33,210 nt of DNA from a virus: the IMG/VR virus record IMGVR_UViG_3300000928_000191, positions 1 to 33,210 of that record. One strand, written 5' to 3'. This document shows positions 15,686 through 23,225 of this stretch, piece after piece. Each line of letters begins with the position of its first letter. Within the stretch, counting starts at the first letter, position 1. Both the position numbers and the translations under genes were made by a program. The notes beneath the pieces were generated by a model that was given only the letters and a program-made list of their open reading frames with translations, was not told the DNA's origin and made no database searches.

Positions 15686-16105
15686 TTAAGACGCGTCGTA
15701 ATCAATCACGCCCGAGTTATCAAACGAGTAAGTCTGCGTGAGCTTATCCTCCATCGGCACGACAGGGCTGCAACCAGTGCAGACAGCGTCGAACTCGGTA
15801 ATCGTGCCCGCCGGGTAAACAATACGGTAATTTTCCGGTTCTTCGTGCGCACTGTTGGCCCGGGTTTGCAATTCTTGGTGCGTGGCGTTTTCGGTGTCGA
15901 ACTGCACCTCAATTGAGCTTTGCCCAGGATCGACCAGACCGCCCATCTTTGTGCGAGTGCCAGCAACAGACCCGTGGTGCGTAGTGTCGATCACGTCCTT
16001 GCTAGGAGCAGGGGGGCTAACGTCGATAATTTCGCCGACATCCGTCCAGGTGGTTCCGCCGTCAGTCGTGTATTGGAATTTAGTGCCGAAGCCTTTTTTT
16101 GCCAT
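15686..16105 (-). CDS. Tail tube (major tail) protein
   Basis: A 139-residue protein beginning M-A-K-K-G-F-G-T-K-F-Q-Y. The features D-G-G-T-T-W-T-D-V-G-E-I, D-T-T-H-H-G-S, and a mid part rich in beta strands (S-S-I-E-V-Q-F-D) are those of siphophage tail tube subunits. The position, between the tail completion protein and the chaperone, agrees. A C-T-G-C pair near the end is unusual. Confidence 0.8.
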   Translation of the reverse strand: MAKKGFGTKFQYTTDGGTTWTDVGEIIDVSPPAPSKDVIDTTHHGSVAGTRTKMGGLVDPGQSSIEVQFDTENATHQELQTRANSAHEEPENYRIVYPAGTITEFDAVCTGCSPVVPMEDKLTQTYSFDNSGVIDYDAS

Positions 16106-16130
16106 GGTGATTTTCTCTTTCTATTTTGGT

Positions 16131-16532
16131 TTACGTGATTTGGTATTCAAAGAGCAGGTCGATTGTCCTGCGGTAAATTCGCTCTTCATCTGGCTCGTGA
16201 TCGAACTCGGTCTCGACCTTGCAGAAACACACCTCAGTGCCCTCTGCTATCTGCACAGACTTGCCCTCAAATGCATCACCGAGCGCATCAGCTGCATCGT
16301 GCGTTTCGTGAAACTTGTAGGCATAAAAATCATACTGCACGCGCATTGATCCCCATCCGGAGCGACCGCCATGGTTGACATCCGTGCCCCCGCTAATCTG
16401 AGTAAAGACCGCATAGGGAGCCTCGACCTCTTGGGGGGCCTCTACCGGATAGATCCGCGTGCCGATGATCGCGAGGAGATCAGCAATCTGGCTCGCTTGA
16501 TAGCTAGCTAAGGTTTCTAAAAATGCACTCAT
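16131..16532 (-). CDS. Tail completion protein (DUF3168-like)
   Basis: A 133-residue protein. R-I-Y-P-V-E-A-P-Q-E-V-E-A-P-Y-A-V-F-T-Q-I-S-G is the core signature of DUF3168 tail-terminator-type proteins, followed by the V-Q-Y-D-F-Y-A strand and a helix with A-A-D-A-L-G-D-A-F. The family caps the tail tube at the head-tail joint. It overlaps the HK97 gp10-like gene by 4 bp. Confidence 0.8.
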   Translation of the reverse strand: MSAFLETLASYQASQIADLLAIIGTRIYPVEAPQEVEAPYAVFTQISGGTDVNHGGRSGWGSMRVQYDFYAYKFHETHDAADALGDAFEGKSVQIAEGTEVCFCKVETEFDHEPDEERIYRRTIDLLFEYQIT

Positions 16533-17029
16533 TTGACAGCTAAAGCTCTGGATTCTTTGTCGAAGACTTCCGTCATCTTATCGACCACGGCGTCGACCGC
16601 ACGCGGGGCGGCGGCATCCCAACCAGGACGCATAAATGGATTGGCCTTAACCCCGGGGTGCATGCCAGCGCCACGACGGTAGAAGGATTTCTTCTTGCCC
16701 GTGCGGTGCGGCTTGACGCCGAGCTCTTGCAAGTGCGCATAGTAGGCTGGGTTACGATTGCCCTTGGCGGTGGCGTAGCGCTTCGACCGAGCACCAAGAA
16801 TGCTAGTGACGGTCTTATTACGGCGATAGTTTTTGACCTTTTGACCGATCGATTTCTTGAGCGCTCCGGTCTCTTTGGGCGCACGGCGGCGGATCTCTTT
16901 AATGATCACCGAGCTACCGGCACGCACAGCTGCAGCGGGGCCGCGCTTGGCGATCCGAGTGCCGAGCTTCTCGAGGTTTTTAGCCATCTCATCGATGCCA
17001 CGCATATCAACTTTTACTTCGTCGTTCAT
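16529..17029 (-). CDS. HK97 gp10-like head-tail/tail protein
   Basis: A 166-residue basic protein. I start at the ATG at 17029, which overlaps the TGA of the head-closure gene (ATGA), not at 17128, because the extra residues are arginine-rich shadow sequence. The start V-D-M-R-G-I-D-E-M-A-K-N-L-E-K-L, then A-R-R-R-A-P-K-E-T-G-A-L-K-K-S-I-like stretch (I-R-R-R-A-P-K-E-T-G-A-L), and Y-Y-A-H-L-Q-E-L-G are the HK97 gp10 family signature. The family acts at the head-tail junction. Confidence 0.85.
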   Translation of the reverse strand: MNDEVKVDMRGIDEMAKNLEKLGTRIAKRGPAAAVRAGSSVIIKEIRRRAPKETGALKKSIGQKVKNYRRNKTVTSILGARSKRYATAKGNRNPAYYAHLQELGVKPHRTGKKKSFYRRGAGMHPGVKANPFMRPGWDAAAPRAVDAVVDKMTEVFDKESRALAVK

Positions 17030-17427
17030 GCGGGGCGGGTGTTGGAGTGAAGGACGCAGTGGACGTCCTGTAAAATGCGACGCCCGATTTCTTCGACGTC
17101 GATAATGTCGTAAGCCAATTCGTCGCACACGATGCGATCAGTGAGTGCGAGCCCCGCTGTGTAGCGCATCCGAAAGCGCACTACCTGCCGACCGATCTCG
17201 CGACCAGCCTCAACCTCTTCAGAGCCTGACTTTGATTTCTTGCTGGCCATGCGCTCATGCCATAATCCCCAGGCGCTGAGCTCTGCACCGAAACGACCCT
17301 TGCGCGAACCAGTAATCATCTGCTCACCGTCGGCAGTCGTCATGATCGTGCCATCGGCGGTGACCATAGGGAGGCCGTCCAGCTGGCGCTGGATTTGTAT
17401 CTTACGATCTAAGGTGCCGGGGTTCAT
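17026..17427 (-). CDS. Head closure / head-tail joining protein
   Basis: A 133-residue protein with the opening pattern M-N-P-G-T-L-D-R-K-I-Q-I-Q-R, then E-L-S-A-W-G-L-W and R-M-R-Y-T-A-G-L-A-L-T-D-R-I-V, I-D-V-E-E-I-G-R-R of the SPP1 gp16/HK97 joining family. Residues 20-40 hold a short internal repeat (V-T-A-D-G-T, T-T-A-D-G-E). It is separated from its usual partner, the gp6-like adaptor, by 4.6 kb of fibre and lysis genes. Confidence 0.82.
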   Translation of the reverse strand: MNPGTLDRKIQIQRQLDGLPMVTADGTIMTTADGEQMITGSRKGRFGAELSAWGLWHERMASKKSKSGSEEVEAGREIGRQVVRFRMRYTAGLALTDRIVCDELAYDIIDVEEIGRRILQDVHCVLHSNTRPA

Positions 17428-17474
17428 TTGTTAAGAGAGCTGAGGTCGGAGAGCTGAGACTTGAGGTGAAAACA

Positions 17475-17621
17475 TTAGGAGTGCGGTTTTTCGGGAATTG
17501 GTAAAATGGCTAAAGGCTCGCGTGCTTTGGCTGTGTGATAATCGGCAAGTTGCTGATAATACTCTGCGAGCATCGCGTGGATCTCGGGGTGCGTATCAGC
17601 AACTGTGCCGGGGGCGGTCAT
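17475..17621 (-). CDS. 48-residue protein next to the holin candidate
   Basis: The frame begins M-T-A-P-G-T-V-A-D-T-H-P-E and has a helical Y-Y-Q-Q-L-A-D-Y-H core and a proline-rich end. Its ATG lies 2 bp after the stop of the holin candidate, so it is probably co-translated. There is no membrane segment. It could be a lysis accessory such as an antiholin partner; nothing shows this. Confidence 0.5.
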   Translation of the reverse strand: MTAPGTVADTHPEIHAMLAEYYQQLADYHTAKAREPLAILPIPEKPHS

Positions 17622-17623
17622 CG

Positions 17624-17830
17624 TCAGTCGTCGCCAAAGGTGACTGGCCCCTTCGCTTTGGCTCGTCCGTAGATCGTATAGCCAAAGCTTACCAGGGCAG
17701 CGACTGCCACGGTGGCGGTCTCGATATCGACATCAGCGACGTCGACGCGGAAAACAATTAACAGCACGGTGAGGATCAATTGAATGATCGCACCCTGCGC
17801 GGTCTTGGATTTTGTGATGTTCTTGGACAT
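17624..17830 (-). CDS. Holin candidate
   Basis: A 68-residue protein with two hydrophobic helices (about 13-28 and 41-55) separated by an acidic turn (D-V-A-D-V-D-I-E). Ends are charged, and Y-G-R-A-K-A-K follows the second helix, a common end in small phage holins. It is in a cluster with a lipoprotein and another membrane protein. The family is not certain. Confidence 0.55.
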   Translation of the reverse strand: MSKNITKSKTAQGAIIQLILTVLLIVFRVDVADVDIETATVAVAALVSFGYTIYGRAKAKGPVTFGDD

Positions 17831-17883
17831 AAGGGAAAGAGACTTGAGATAGGAGACTTGAGAGCTGAGAGATTTAAAATCAG

Positions 17884-18354
17884 CTACTCAAAGACGGCGG
17901 GGATGAGCCCTTCGACAATTCCCTCGGTCACGCTGCCCGTGATATCGGCGGCGGCATCAGTCGTGGTCTCCAGCTGCGCGGTATCGCCAGCGGTCTGATC
18001 GGCTACGGCCTGATTATTCACGGTGGTGGTGTAGCCTTCGGCGTAGAGATAAAAGCCCCCGGAGCGGTCGCCCTCGGCTTGACCAAACTTCGCAATTTCA
18101 GGCTCCCAATTAAGCGTGCCATCGACCACGACAGAGAGCGTGGCAAAGTTGCGCTCTTGATTGTAGCGCATCGTGAGATCGGTGGTCTCTTCGAGGATCG
18201 TGCCATCTTCGGCGACGAATGGTGTAGAGTCTCGATACGTGATCTCGTCGAGCTGGTAATTAGTATCTGCACCAGTCGCGCAACCTGTGCAGGCAAATAA
18301 GCCGACGAGCGAAAGGCTCGCAGCGAGAAAGATGATGAGTGCTTTATTTTTCAT
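17884..18354 (-). CDS. Lipoprotein, possible outer-membrane lysis protein
   Basis: A 156-residue protein with a lipoprotein signal: M-K-N-K, hydrophobic 5-19, and cysteines at 22 and 25 (V-G-L-F-A-C-T-G-C). Either could be lipidated; L-F-A-C fits the box better. The mature part is acidic with many Thr/Asp and no cysteine pair. Adjacent membrane proteins suggest a spanin-like or lysis role, but it is longer than typical outer spanins and has no proline-rich stretch. Surface exclusion is another possibility. It overlaps the upstream gene by 4 bp (ATGA). Confidence 0.55.
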   Translation of the reverse strand: MKNKALIIFLAASLSLVGLFACTGCATGADTNYQLDEITYRDSTPFVAEDGTILEETTDLTMRYNQERNFATLSVVVDGTLNWEPEIAKFGQAEGDRSGGFYLYAEGYTTTVNNQAVADQTAGDTAQLETTTDAAADITGSVTEGIVEGLIPAVFE

Positions 18355-18596
18355 AACGTTTCGTTTGGATTTTTAGTGGTTACTTCGACGCGCTTACGCG
18401 CTCGCTGTGTCAGAGTTTGCACACTGACTGCAGCGGTGAGAGTGAGGGCAATGATCGACACGATCTTGAGAACCAGGGCGGCTACAATGTCAGCCGCTTG
18501 CAGCCCGGACACACCCGTGACGGTGCCGAAGCCGAGCGAGCTAAAAATCGTCGAGAGCGGGAAACGAACTGCGAGCGTTTGGAGATATTCGATCAT
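18351..18596 (-). CDS. Small membrane protein in lysis cluster
   Basis: An 81-residue protein. The N-terminal half is moderately hydrophobic (residues 15-30). A strong helix follows at about 34-60 (I-V-A-A-L-V-L-K-I-V-S-I-I-A-L-T-L-T-A), and the tail is basic. It overlaps the lipoprotein gene by 4 bp. It could be a second holin component or an inner spanin-like anchor. Confidence 0.5.
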   Translation of the reverse strand: MIEYLQTLAVRFPLSTIFSSLGFGTVTGVSGLQAADIVAALVLKIVSIIALTLTAAVSVQTLTQRARKRVEVTTKNPNETL

Positions 18597-18627
18597 TTAG
18601 TTTTTTGTATTCGGGCGGTGGATACGA

Positions 18628-20130
18628 TTAAAGTGAGCGCGTAAAAAGCACGGAATAGTTGTTGGTTTCGTAGGATTCGCCGCTGAGGCGGGTCAGTGTC
18701 TTGCGCGGATTGGTATCGCAAAGCGACCCGCGCAGCCGCGTGCCGGTGCCGCCGCCCATGGCCCCGCCAACCTCTCCAGTCTGCCCGTAGTCGATCTGAC
18801 CACCAATCGGCGACTCCGAGCAACTAAGTTTGATCGTAGAGGGCCCATCTAAAGTAGCTGCGGTGAGGATCTCAGCCGATGCACTATTTAGGACACTAAA
18901 ACCACCATGCTCGATAATTGTTAATAGTGGCTGAGTTTGGCTATTGCTAGCTGGCATCGCAAATTGAAGCGGGGGATGCTGCACTGCAAAATGTAGATAA
19001 ATATCGTTGCCATCAATCGTGTGGCTACTCGGTTGCAACGGTGTCCATGATCTGCCGTGCAGCACCTTATAAATCGCTTCGGCATACGTAAATCCTCGCG
19101 AGATTGTCGACGCTGGCGAATGGTGGACGTCCGTGTTAAACTGATATCGCGGCTGCACAAGATGGAGTCGCGAATCTGACGCAACAGCGGCCATTACCTC
19201 GTCGTCGATTGCATAATGCCCGGTCTCAATATCGTTGTAGGTAATCGATTCGCAAAACACATTAACGTCATCCGATTGCCCGGTGATCGCCTTAATACAA
19301 GCGTTGAGACTATCAACGATCAGCAACAGTTTTGCATCATAACCACCGCCGCCGTTATTGCTCTCTCCCTGTATCCAGCAGATCGCTGCGACCTTGTAAG
19401 TGAGCCCACGATCATCGGACAACTCTTTCGCTCGGCGAACTTGAGCTAAGACCGAGGCAAATGCGCCGCTCGAATACCAACCCGACAGGCTCGCATCATA
19501 GACCGACAGATCGACAGTGTTTGCAAAGGAATATCCATCGGGCACTCCCTGACTCGGCTTAACCGTAAGCATGTCGATATTCGCACCGCCTAAGCCAGCA
19601 CAACTGCCGACATAGCGAGCGCCAGTGAGAGCAGTGAGCTCGTTACAGAGAGAGGACACAATCGACTCCGAATGCTCGACCGCCTCAACAGGCTCGTATG
19701 CCTCGGTTAGAGGCCTAAAATCACAGGCCGCGAGTTTGATCACATAATCGTTATAATTCCAAACCTCGGCCCTTTGCCCATTGGGAGCCCAATAGGTATT
19801 CGCACCACCAATCAGTTGCGCTAAATAGTTATTTTCCCACGGGGCACGCAGCCCACTAGCAGACACATCTGCATAAGTCATGCCAGCGGTGGATGTCGCA
19901 TCGGCAATCTCGGTGCCGTCTTGCGCATACAGCCGCATAGTAAACGGGGTAAATGTGATATTGTGATAAGGCTGAGCCGTTGAGATCGGCGCACCTTGGC
20001 CTTGATTGTAGCCTTGAGCGTTGGATTGGCCAAAGGAGAGAACATGATTAAGGTCGGCGAATTCAAATCTAGCCGATGCCACAACTTGCCCTAACACTAG
20101 AGCGATTAGGATGCTGTTTAAAAGTTTCAT
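18628..20130 (-). CDS. Secreted SGNH/SASA-type carbohydrate esterase
   Basis: A 500-residue protein with a Sec signal peptide (M-K-L-L-N-S-I-L-I-A-L-V-L-G-Q-V-V-A-S-A, cut after about 20). The catalytic blocks of the SASA (sialate O-acetylesterase-like) branch of SGNH hydrolases are present: G-Q-S-N (34-37, nucleophile S36), W-I-Q-G-E-S (252-257) and D-x-H (D334, H336 or H337). The last 150 residues are a beta-rich domain that could bind sugar or attach to the virion. The family removes acetyl groups from polysaccharides. A signal peptide on a phage protein implies export from the infected cell before lysis. It follows the fibre gene by 5 bp. Confidence 0.78.
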   Translation of the reverse strand: MKLLNSILIALVLGQVVASARFEFADLNHVLSFGQSNAQGYNQGQGAPISTAQPYHNITFTPFTMRLYAQDGTEIADATSTAGMTYADVSASGLRAPWENNYLAQLIGGANTYWAPNGQRAEVWNYNDYVIKLAACDFRPLTEAYEPVEAVEHSESIVSSLCNELTALTGARYVGSCAGLGGANIDMLTVKPSQGVPDGYSFANTVDLSVYDASLSGWYSSGAFASVLAQVRRAKELSDDRGLTYKVAAICWIQGESNNGGGGYDAKLLLIVDSLNACIKAITGQSDDVNVFCESITYNDIETGHYAIDDEVMAAVASDSRLHLVQPRYQFNTDVHHSPASTISRGFTYAEAIYKVLHGRSWTPLQPSSHTIDGNDIYLHFAVQHPPLQFAMPASNSQTQPLLTIIEHGGFSVLNSASAEILTAATLDGPSTIKLSCSESPIGGQIDYGQTGEVGGAMGGGTGTRLRGSLCDTNPRKTLTRLSGESYETNNYSVLFTRSL

Positions 20131-20135
20131 AGAAA

Positions 20136-22052
20136 TTATTTAATCACTTTGTAGTTAACACGGATATCGACAGAGGTGGCGTCAGGATCGCCCGAGCCAT
20201 CAAGCGCAACATTGAGATAAGCCGAAGACTGCACCCCCTCGTTAGCGACGATAAGCGCTTGCTGCCCTCCAGATAAGCCCTGCCCGTTATCGCCGATCAC
20301 ATTGTAAGCTGACCGCGATGAGCGCTTAAGATCTAACAAACCACCCGTAATCGTGCCGGTGTTATTACGCACGATCGCAGCAGTAAGGATCGCACCGGCA
20401 GGGAGCACATTGCGCGTCGATGAAACTAACTCAGCATTTCCCGCGCCTCCACTGTAAGCATCGACCGAAAAATCACGGACATAACCCTCAGTCTTAGTGC
20501 GCAAATGAGCCACCCCCGACGTTGAGAGCAGCATATCATACGCCGCATCACTTGTGTCGCGCAACTGATATCCGAGCCCCTCGTCACACGGCAAGGCCGC
20601 AGTCACGCCAACAAACTCAACGCTATTAACGACGACCGACATACCATCCGAAGAACTTAGCGAAGTGAATCGCAAGTCACCATAGGGGAGATCAGTCGGC
20701 GCAGTGATTAAGTAATCCACCGTCCCGACCTGCAACAACACATACTCGCTGAGATTCGCCCCGGACACTAAAACCACATTTCCGTTATCCAAATCTCCAG
20801 AGATTGTAATATTAGCCCGCACAGTCTGCCCCGAATTAATCGCAAATGAGCCAAGATGATTCGTCGCGAGCCCCGACGCGCCAGCATCCAAATCGAAGCT
20901 CGAAATCGTGCCGTTCGACACAGTCCCACTGCCGCTCAATTTAAAATACACACTAGACGTCGGCCCTGTAGCACCGGCCTGAAGCAGATTAGGATCTAAC
21001 CCAAGCCACACCATCGGGCCCGCCGATGACACCTCCAACACTTCGCCTGCGGACAACTCAAAGTTACAAACTAATAACTTACCAAATGACCCAGCCAACT
21101 CACCCGAAAACAAAGCACCTTGCGTGACGTTCGAATCGCCAAGGGAGACCACACTCGATGCACTAATATCCACACTACCCGCACTATTGCCAGCGATATA
21201 CAGCGTGGCATCGCCACCGCGTGCGCACGTCAATGCCACCAGATACGCGACACCGTCCACAAGCGACGAGGCTGGCGTAATGTCGTAAACCGCCAAAGTC
21301 GACCCGCTGTCAGTAAACGACAAGCGCCAGTCGCCATCCGACTCAACAGTGACGCTCAAACGATTATCACCCGACGAGTGCGTCGCGATTAACTCACCCG
21401 CCGCACTCGGCGTATAATCATCGAGCCGCAACTGAAAGATGAAGCTAAAATCGTTAAAGCCGAAATCGCACATCCCACCGGCAAACTCAGCAGAGCCATC
21501 CGAGAGAAAACGCACGCCAGACTTAAAGGATTGACTGGTGATCGCCGCGCTTAACTCAGCATCACGAGTGATCGACGCATCAATGTAAGACTCTCTCACC
21601 ACACCCGAATCAACACTCGAACCATCCAACGTAGAGCCATCAATATAGCCAAGGTCATTAAACAACGACGATACGTCGGCCCCCGGGTAAAGCACCAAAG
21701 CAAACGATGCATCCACCTCGCTTCGCGTATACGCATCTGTGATACCATACCCCGAAATCGTGATCGGCGTGCCAGTTACATCTCCCCAGGCAGAGGTGAT
21801 ATTCAGATCAGCCGCCCACTCCACCGGATCAAATGCCGAGTTGCTCGACGGGTCCGCCGCAAACGGAGAGACGATCTGCTCCAGGGTGGCGTCGACATCA
21901 GCGGTCGCACCGTCAACATCGGCCAGCCAAACCTTATCATCCGCAGAGATTGTGGTAGCATCCGTCAGCCCCAGGATCGTGCTAGTCGTCTGCGAAAAAG
22001 CGGAAAGCTGAAAAACGGAAATGCTGAAAAATAGAATTAAAAGATGCTTCAT
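20136..22052 (-). CDS. Tail-fibre-like protein with signal peptide and LamG-like domain
   Basis: A 638-residue protein. I start at the ATG at 22052, which gives a good Sec signal (M-K-H-L-L-I-L-F-F-S-I-S-V-F, A-F-S-Q). The upstream in-frame start would add 12 residues overlapping the gp6 gene. After about residue 80, I-S-G-Y-G-I-T-D-A-Y-T-R is a common phage tail-fibre shaft motif. Residues about 170-360 form a LamG/concanavalin-like domain (F-S-F-I-F-Q-L-R-L-D, Y-L-V-A-L-T-C, A-T-L-Y-I-A-G-N-S-A-G). The rest is beta-rich. It is probably a sugar-binding appendage. A cleavable signal on a fibre is not normal for virion proteins. Confidence 0.6.
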   Translation of the reverse strand: MKHLLILFFSISVFQLSAFSQTTSTILGLTDATTISADDKVWLADVDGATADVDATLEQIVSPFAADPSSNSAFDPVEWAADLNITSAWGDVTGTPITISGYGITDAYTRSEVDASFALVLYPGADVSSLFNDLGYIDGSTLDGSSVDSGVVRESYIDASITRDAELSAAITSQSFKSGVRFLSDGSAEFAGGMCDFGFNDFSFIFQLRLDDYTPSAAGELIATHSSGDNRLSVTVESDGDWRLSFTDSGSTLAVYDITPASSLVDGVAYLVALTCARGGDATLYIAGNSAGSVDISASSVVSLGDSNVTQGALFSGELAGSFGKLLVCNFELSAGEVLEVSSAGPMVWLGLDPNLLQAGATGPTSSVYFKLSGSGTVSNGTISSFDLDAGASGLATNHLGSFAINSGQTVRANITISGDLDNGNVVLVSGANLSEYVLLQVGTVDYLITAPTDLPYGDLRFTSLSSSDGMSVVVNSVEFVGVTAALPCDEGLGYQLRDTSDAAYDMLLSTSGVAHLRTKTEGYVRDFSVDAYSGGAGNAELVSSTRNVLPAGAILTAAIVRNNTGTITGGLLDLKRSSRSAYNVIGDNGQGLSGGQQALIVANEGVQSSAYLNVALDGSGDPDATSVDIRVNYKVIK

Positions 22053-22065
22053 TTTATGCGCGGTT

Positions 22066-22731
22066 TCAGTTATAGATTTTATAAGCACTGCAGAGCGCCT
22101 CGACGGTGAAGGGCATCTTGTTTAGATTAACGTTAATGCCGACAGGTGAGCGGTTGTCGTAGAAGTGCTGCACCAAATACAGCACCGCTTGACGGAGCGA
22201 CTGAGGCACGGCCTCGCGATGTAGCGTATCGACTGCAGTCCCATCCTCTTCCCCTGCATCTGCATCTGCGATCACGGCAGCGGCAAGCGCATCTGCATCG
22301 ATCACGTTGCCATAGCCTGCGGTAAATTGGATCCGAATGCGGTCGACGTATGGCCGATCAACTAAATCGGGATCGGTGAACTCATTATAAAACGCGGCGA
22401 ACGCACAGCCATCGCCATGCGGCTGAATGCCATACTCTGCCGCATCGACAGTCTGCTCATCACCAGCGGCATCATCATACTTGATCGACACGATGGCGTG
22501 TGCATTACCACGCAGCAGATTCACACAAGGATACCAATCGCGCATCGTTTGCGTAAAGATGGTATCGATCAACGTGCGCCCGGTCATATCCTCGACAGCA
22601 CGGCGCGCGACAGAAATGAGCGTAGCGATATAGACGTCGTCATCCTCGAAATCGACCACGCGCAAATGTGCCTTGGCTGCTGCCAAGGTAAGCGGATCGA
22701 TGGTCGGCTCGGTTGTTCGTGTGACGTTCAT
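22066..22731 (-). CDS. gp6-like head-tail connector (adaptor)
   Basis: A 221-residue protein. The start P-L-T-L-A-A-A-K-A-H-L-R-V-V-D-F-E-D-D-D-V-Y-I is the hallmark of gp6-like connectors, followed by A-R-R-A-V-E-D-M-T-G-R-T-L and the long strand I-R-I-Q-F-T-A-G-Y-G. Its C-terminal part (Q-A-V-L-Y-L-V-Q-H-F-Y-D-N-R) is also typical. It attaches under the portal. A terminator and a purine-rich repeat lie upstream. Confidence 0.88.
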   Translation of the reverse strand: MNVTRTTEPTIDPLTLAAAKAHLRVVDFEDDDVYIATLISVARRAVEDMTGRTLIDTIFTQTMRDWYPCVNLLRGNAHAIVSIKYDDAAGDEQTVDAAEYGIQPHGDGCAFAAFYNEFTDPDLVDRPYVDRIRIQFTAGYGNVIDADALAAAVIADADAGEEDGTAVDTLHREAVPQSLRQAVLYLVQHFYDNRSPVGINVNLNKMPFTVEALCSAYKIYN

Positions 22732-22734
22732 GGA

Positions 22735-22775
22735 TTGAAAATTGGAAAGCGGAAAATTGGAAAGTGGAAAAGAGT
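22735..22775. repeat. Intergenic GGAAAGTGGAAAATT-type degenerate repeat
   Basis: Units of 7-8 bases (TTGGAAAG, CGGAAAAT, TGGAAAGT, GGAAAA) repeat just before the start of the gp6-like gene. The first codons of the fibre gene (21997-22035) are built from similar units (GCGGAAAGC, TGAAAAAC, GGAAATGC, TGAAAAAT) and there encode its signal peptide. Confidence 0.55.
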
Positions 22776-22882
22776 CACGGTTTCAACAGCTTCAGCTTTT
22801 CTTAAAAAGTGGTGCCTGGAGCGGGGCAGGAATATCAAAACGCGCCCCAACCCCAGGACTTTGACTAACAATAACAAACTTA

Positions 22883-22904
22883 TAAAAAAGCCCTTCGACG
22901 GGCT
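22883..22904 (-). terminator. Rho-independent terminator
   Basis: On the minus strand AGCCC-GTCGAA-GGGCT is followed by TTTTTT. It lies 25 bp past the stop of the small head protein, before the connector gene. The rest of 22732-22928 holds the repeat above and no gene that I can support. Confidence 0.75.
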
Positions 22905-22928
22905 CAGGATATAGATGAGCCTTGCGGC

Positions 22929-23096
22929 TTACTTGTCGTAACCCTTAGCGGGTGCTTTCTTGGCGGGCTCAGCGATCTTTGCTTTACCGCAAAGGATTAG
23001 ATTGGAGGCATCCTCCTTAGACAGCTCTTGCGGCTTGTCGCTGGCTGCATATGCCTTGCCCTTGGCAAAGGTGTTTCGAGTGATGATTACTTTCAT
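22929..23096 (-). CDS. 55-residue head-associated protein
   Basis: The frame starts M-K-V-I-I-T-R-N-T-F-A-K-G-K-A-Y and continues A-S-N-L-I-L-C-G-K-A-K, then ends in a Lys/Ala/Pro-rich tail. Small proteins of this shape, with a start K-V-x-I-T and L-I-x-x-G-K-A, lie between the major capsid and connector genes in HK97-type phages, and are thought to be head accessory proteins. It is flanked by terminators on both sides. Confidence 0.6.
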   Translation of the reverse strand: MKVIITRNTFAKGKAYAASDKPQELSKEDASNLILCGKAKIAEPAKKAPAKGYDK

Positions 23097-23142
23097 AACA
23101 ATTTTATATTTAGAATTTTAATTGATTGGATTTTGACTTTCA

Positions 23143-23195
23143 GAAAAAGAGCCCGGCGCTTCGATAAGCGGTGCTACACAAACCGCCGGGCTTTC
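23143..23195 (-). terminator. Terminator after the major capsid gene
   Basis: AGCCCGGCG and CGCCGGGCT (23150-23158 and 23184-23192) pair as a 9-bp GC-rich stem around a 25-base loop, and CTCTTTTTC follows on the minus strand. It may set the capsid message level apart from downstream genes. Confidence 0.7.
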
Positions 23196-23225
23196 TCGTT
23201 TTCTAATTACCCCCTACGAAAAGGA

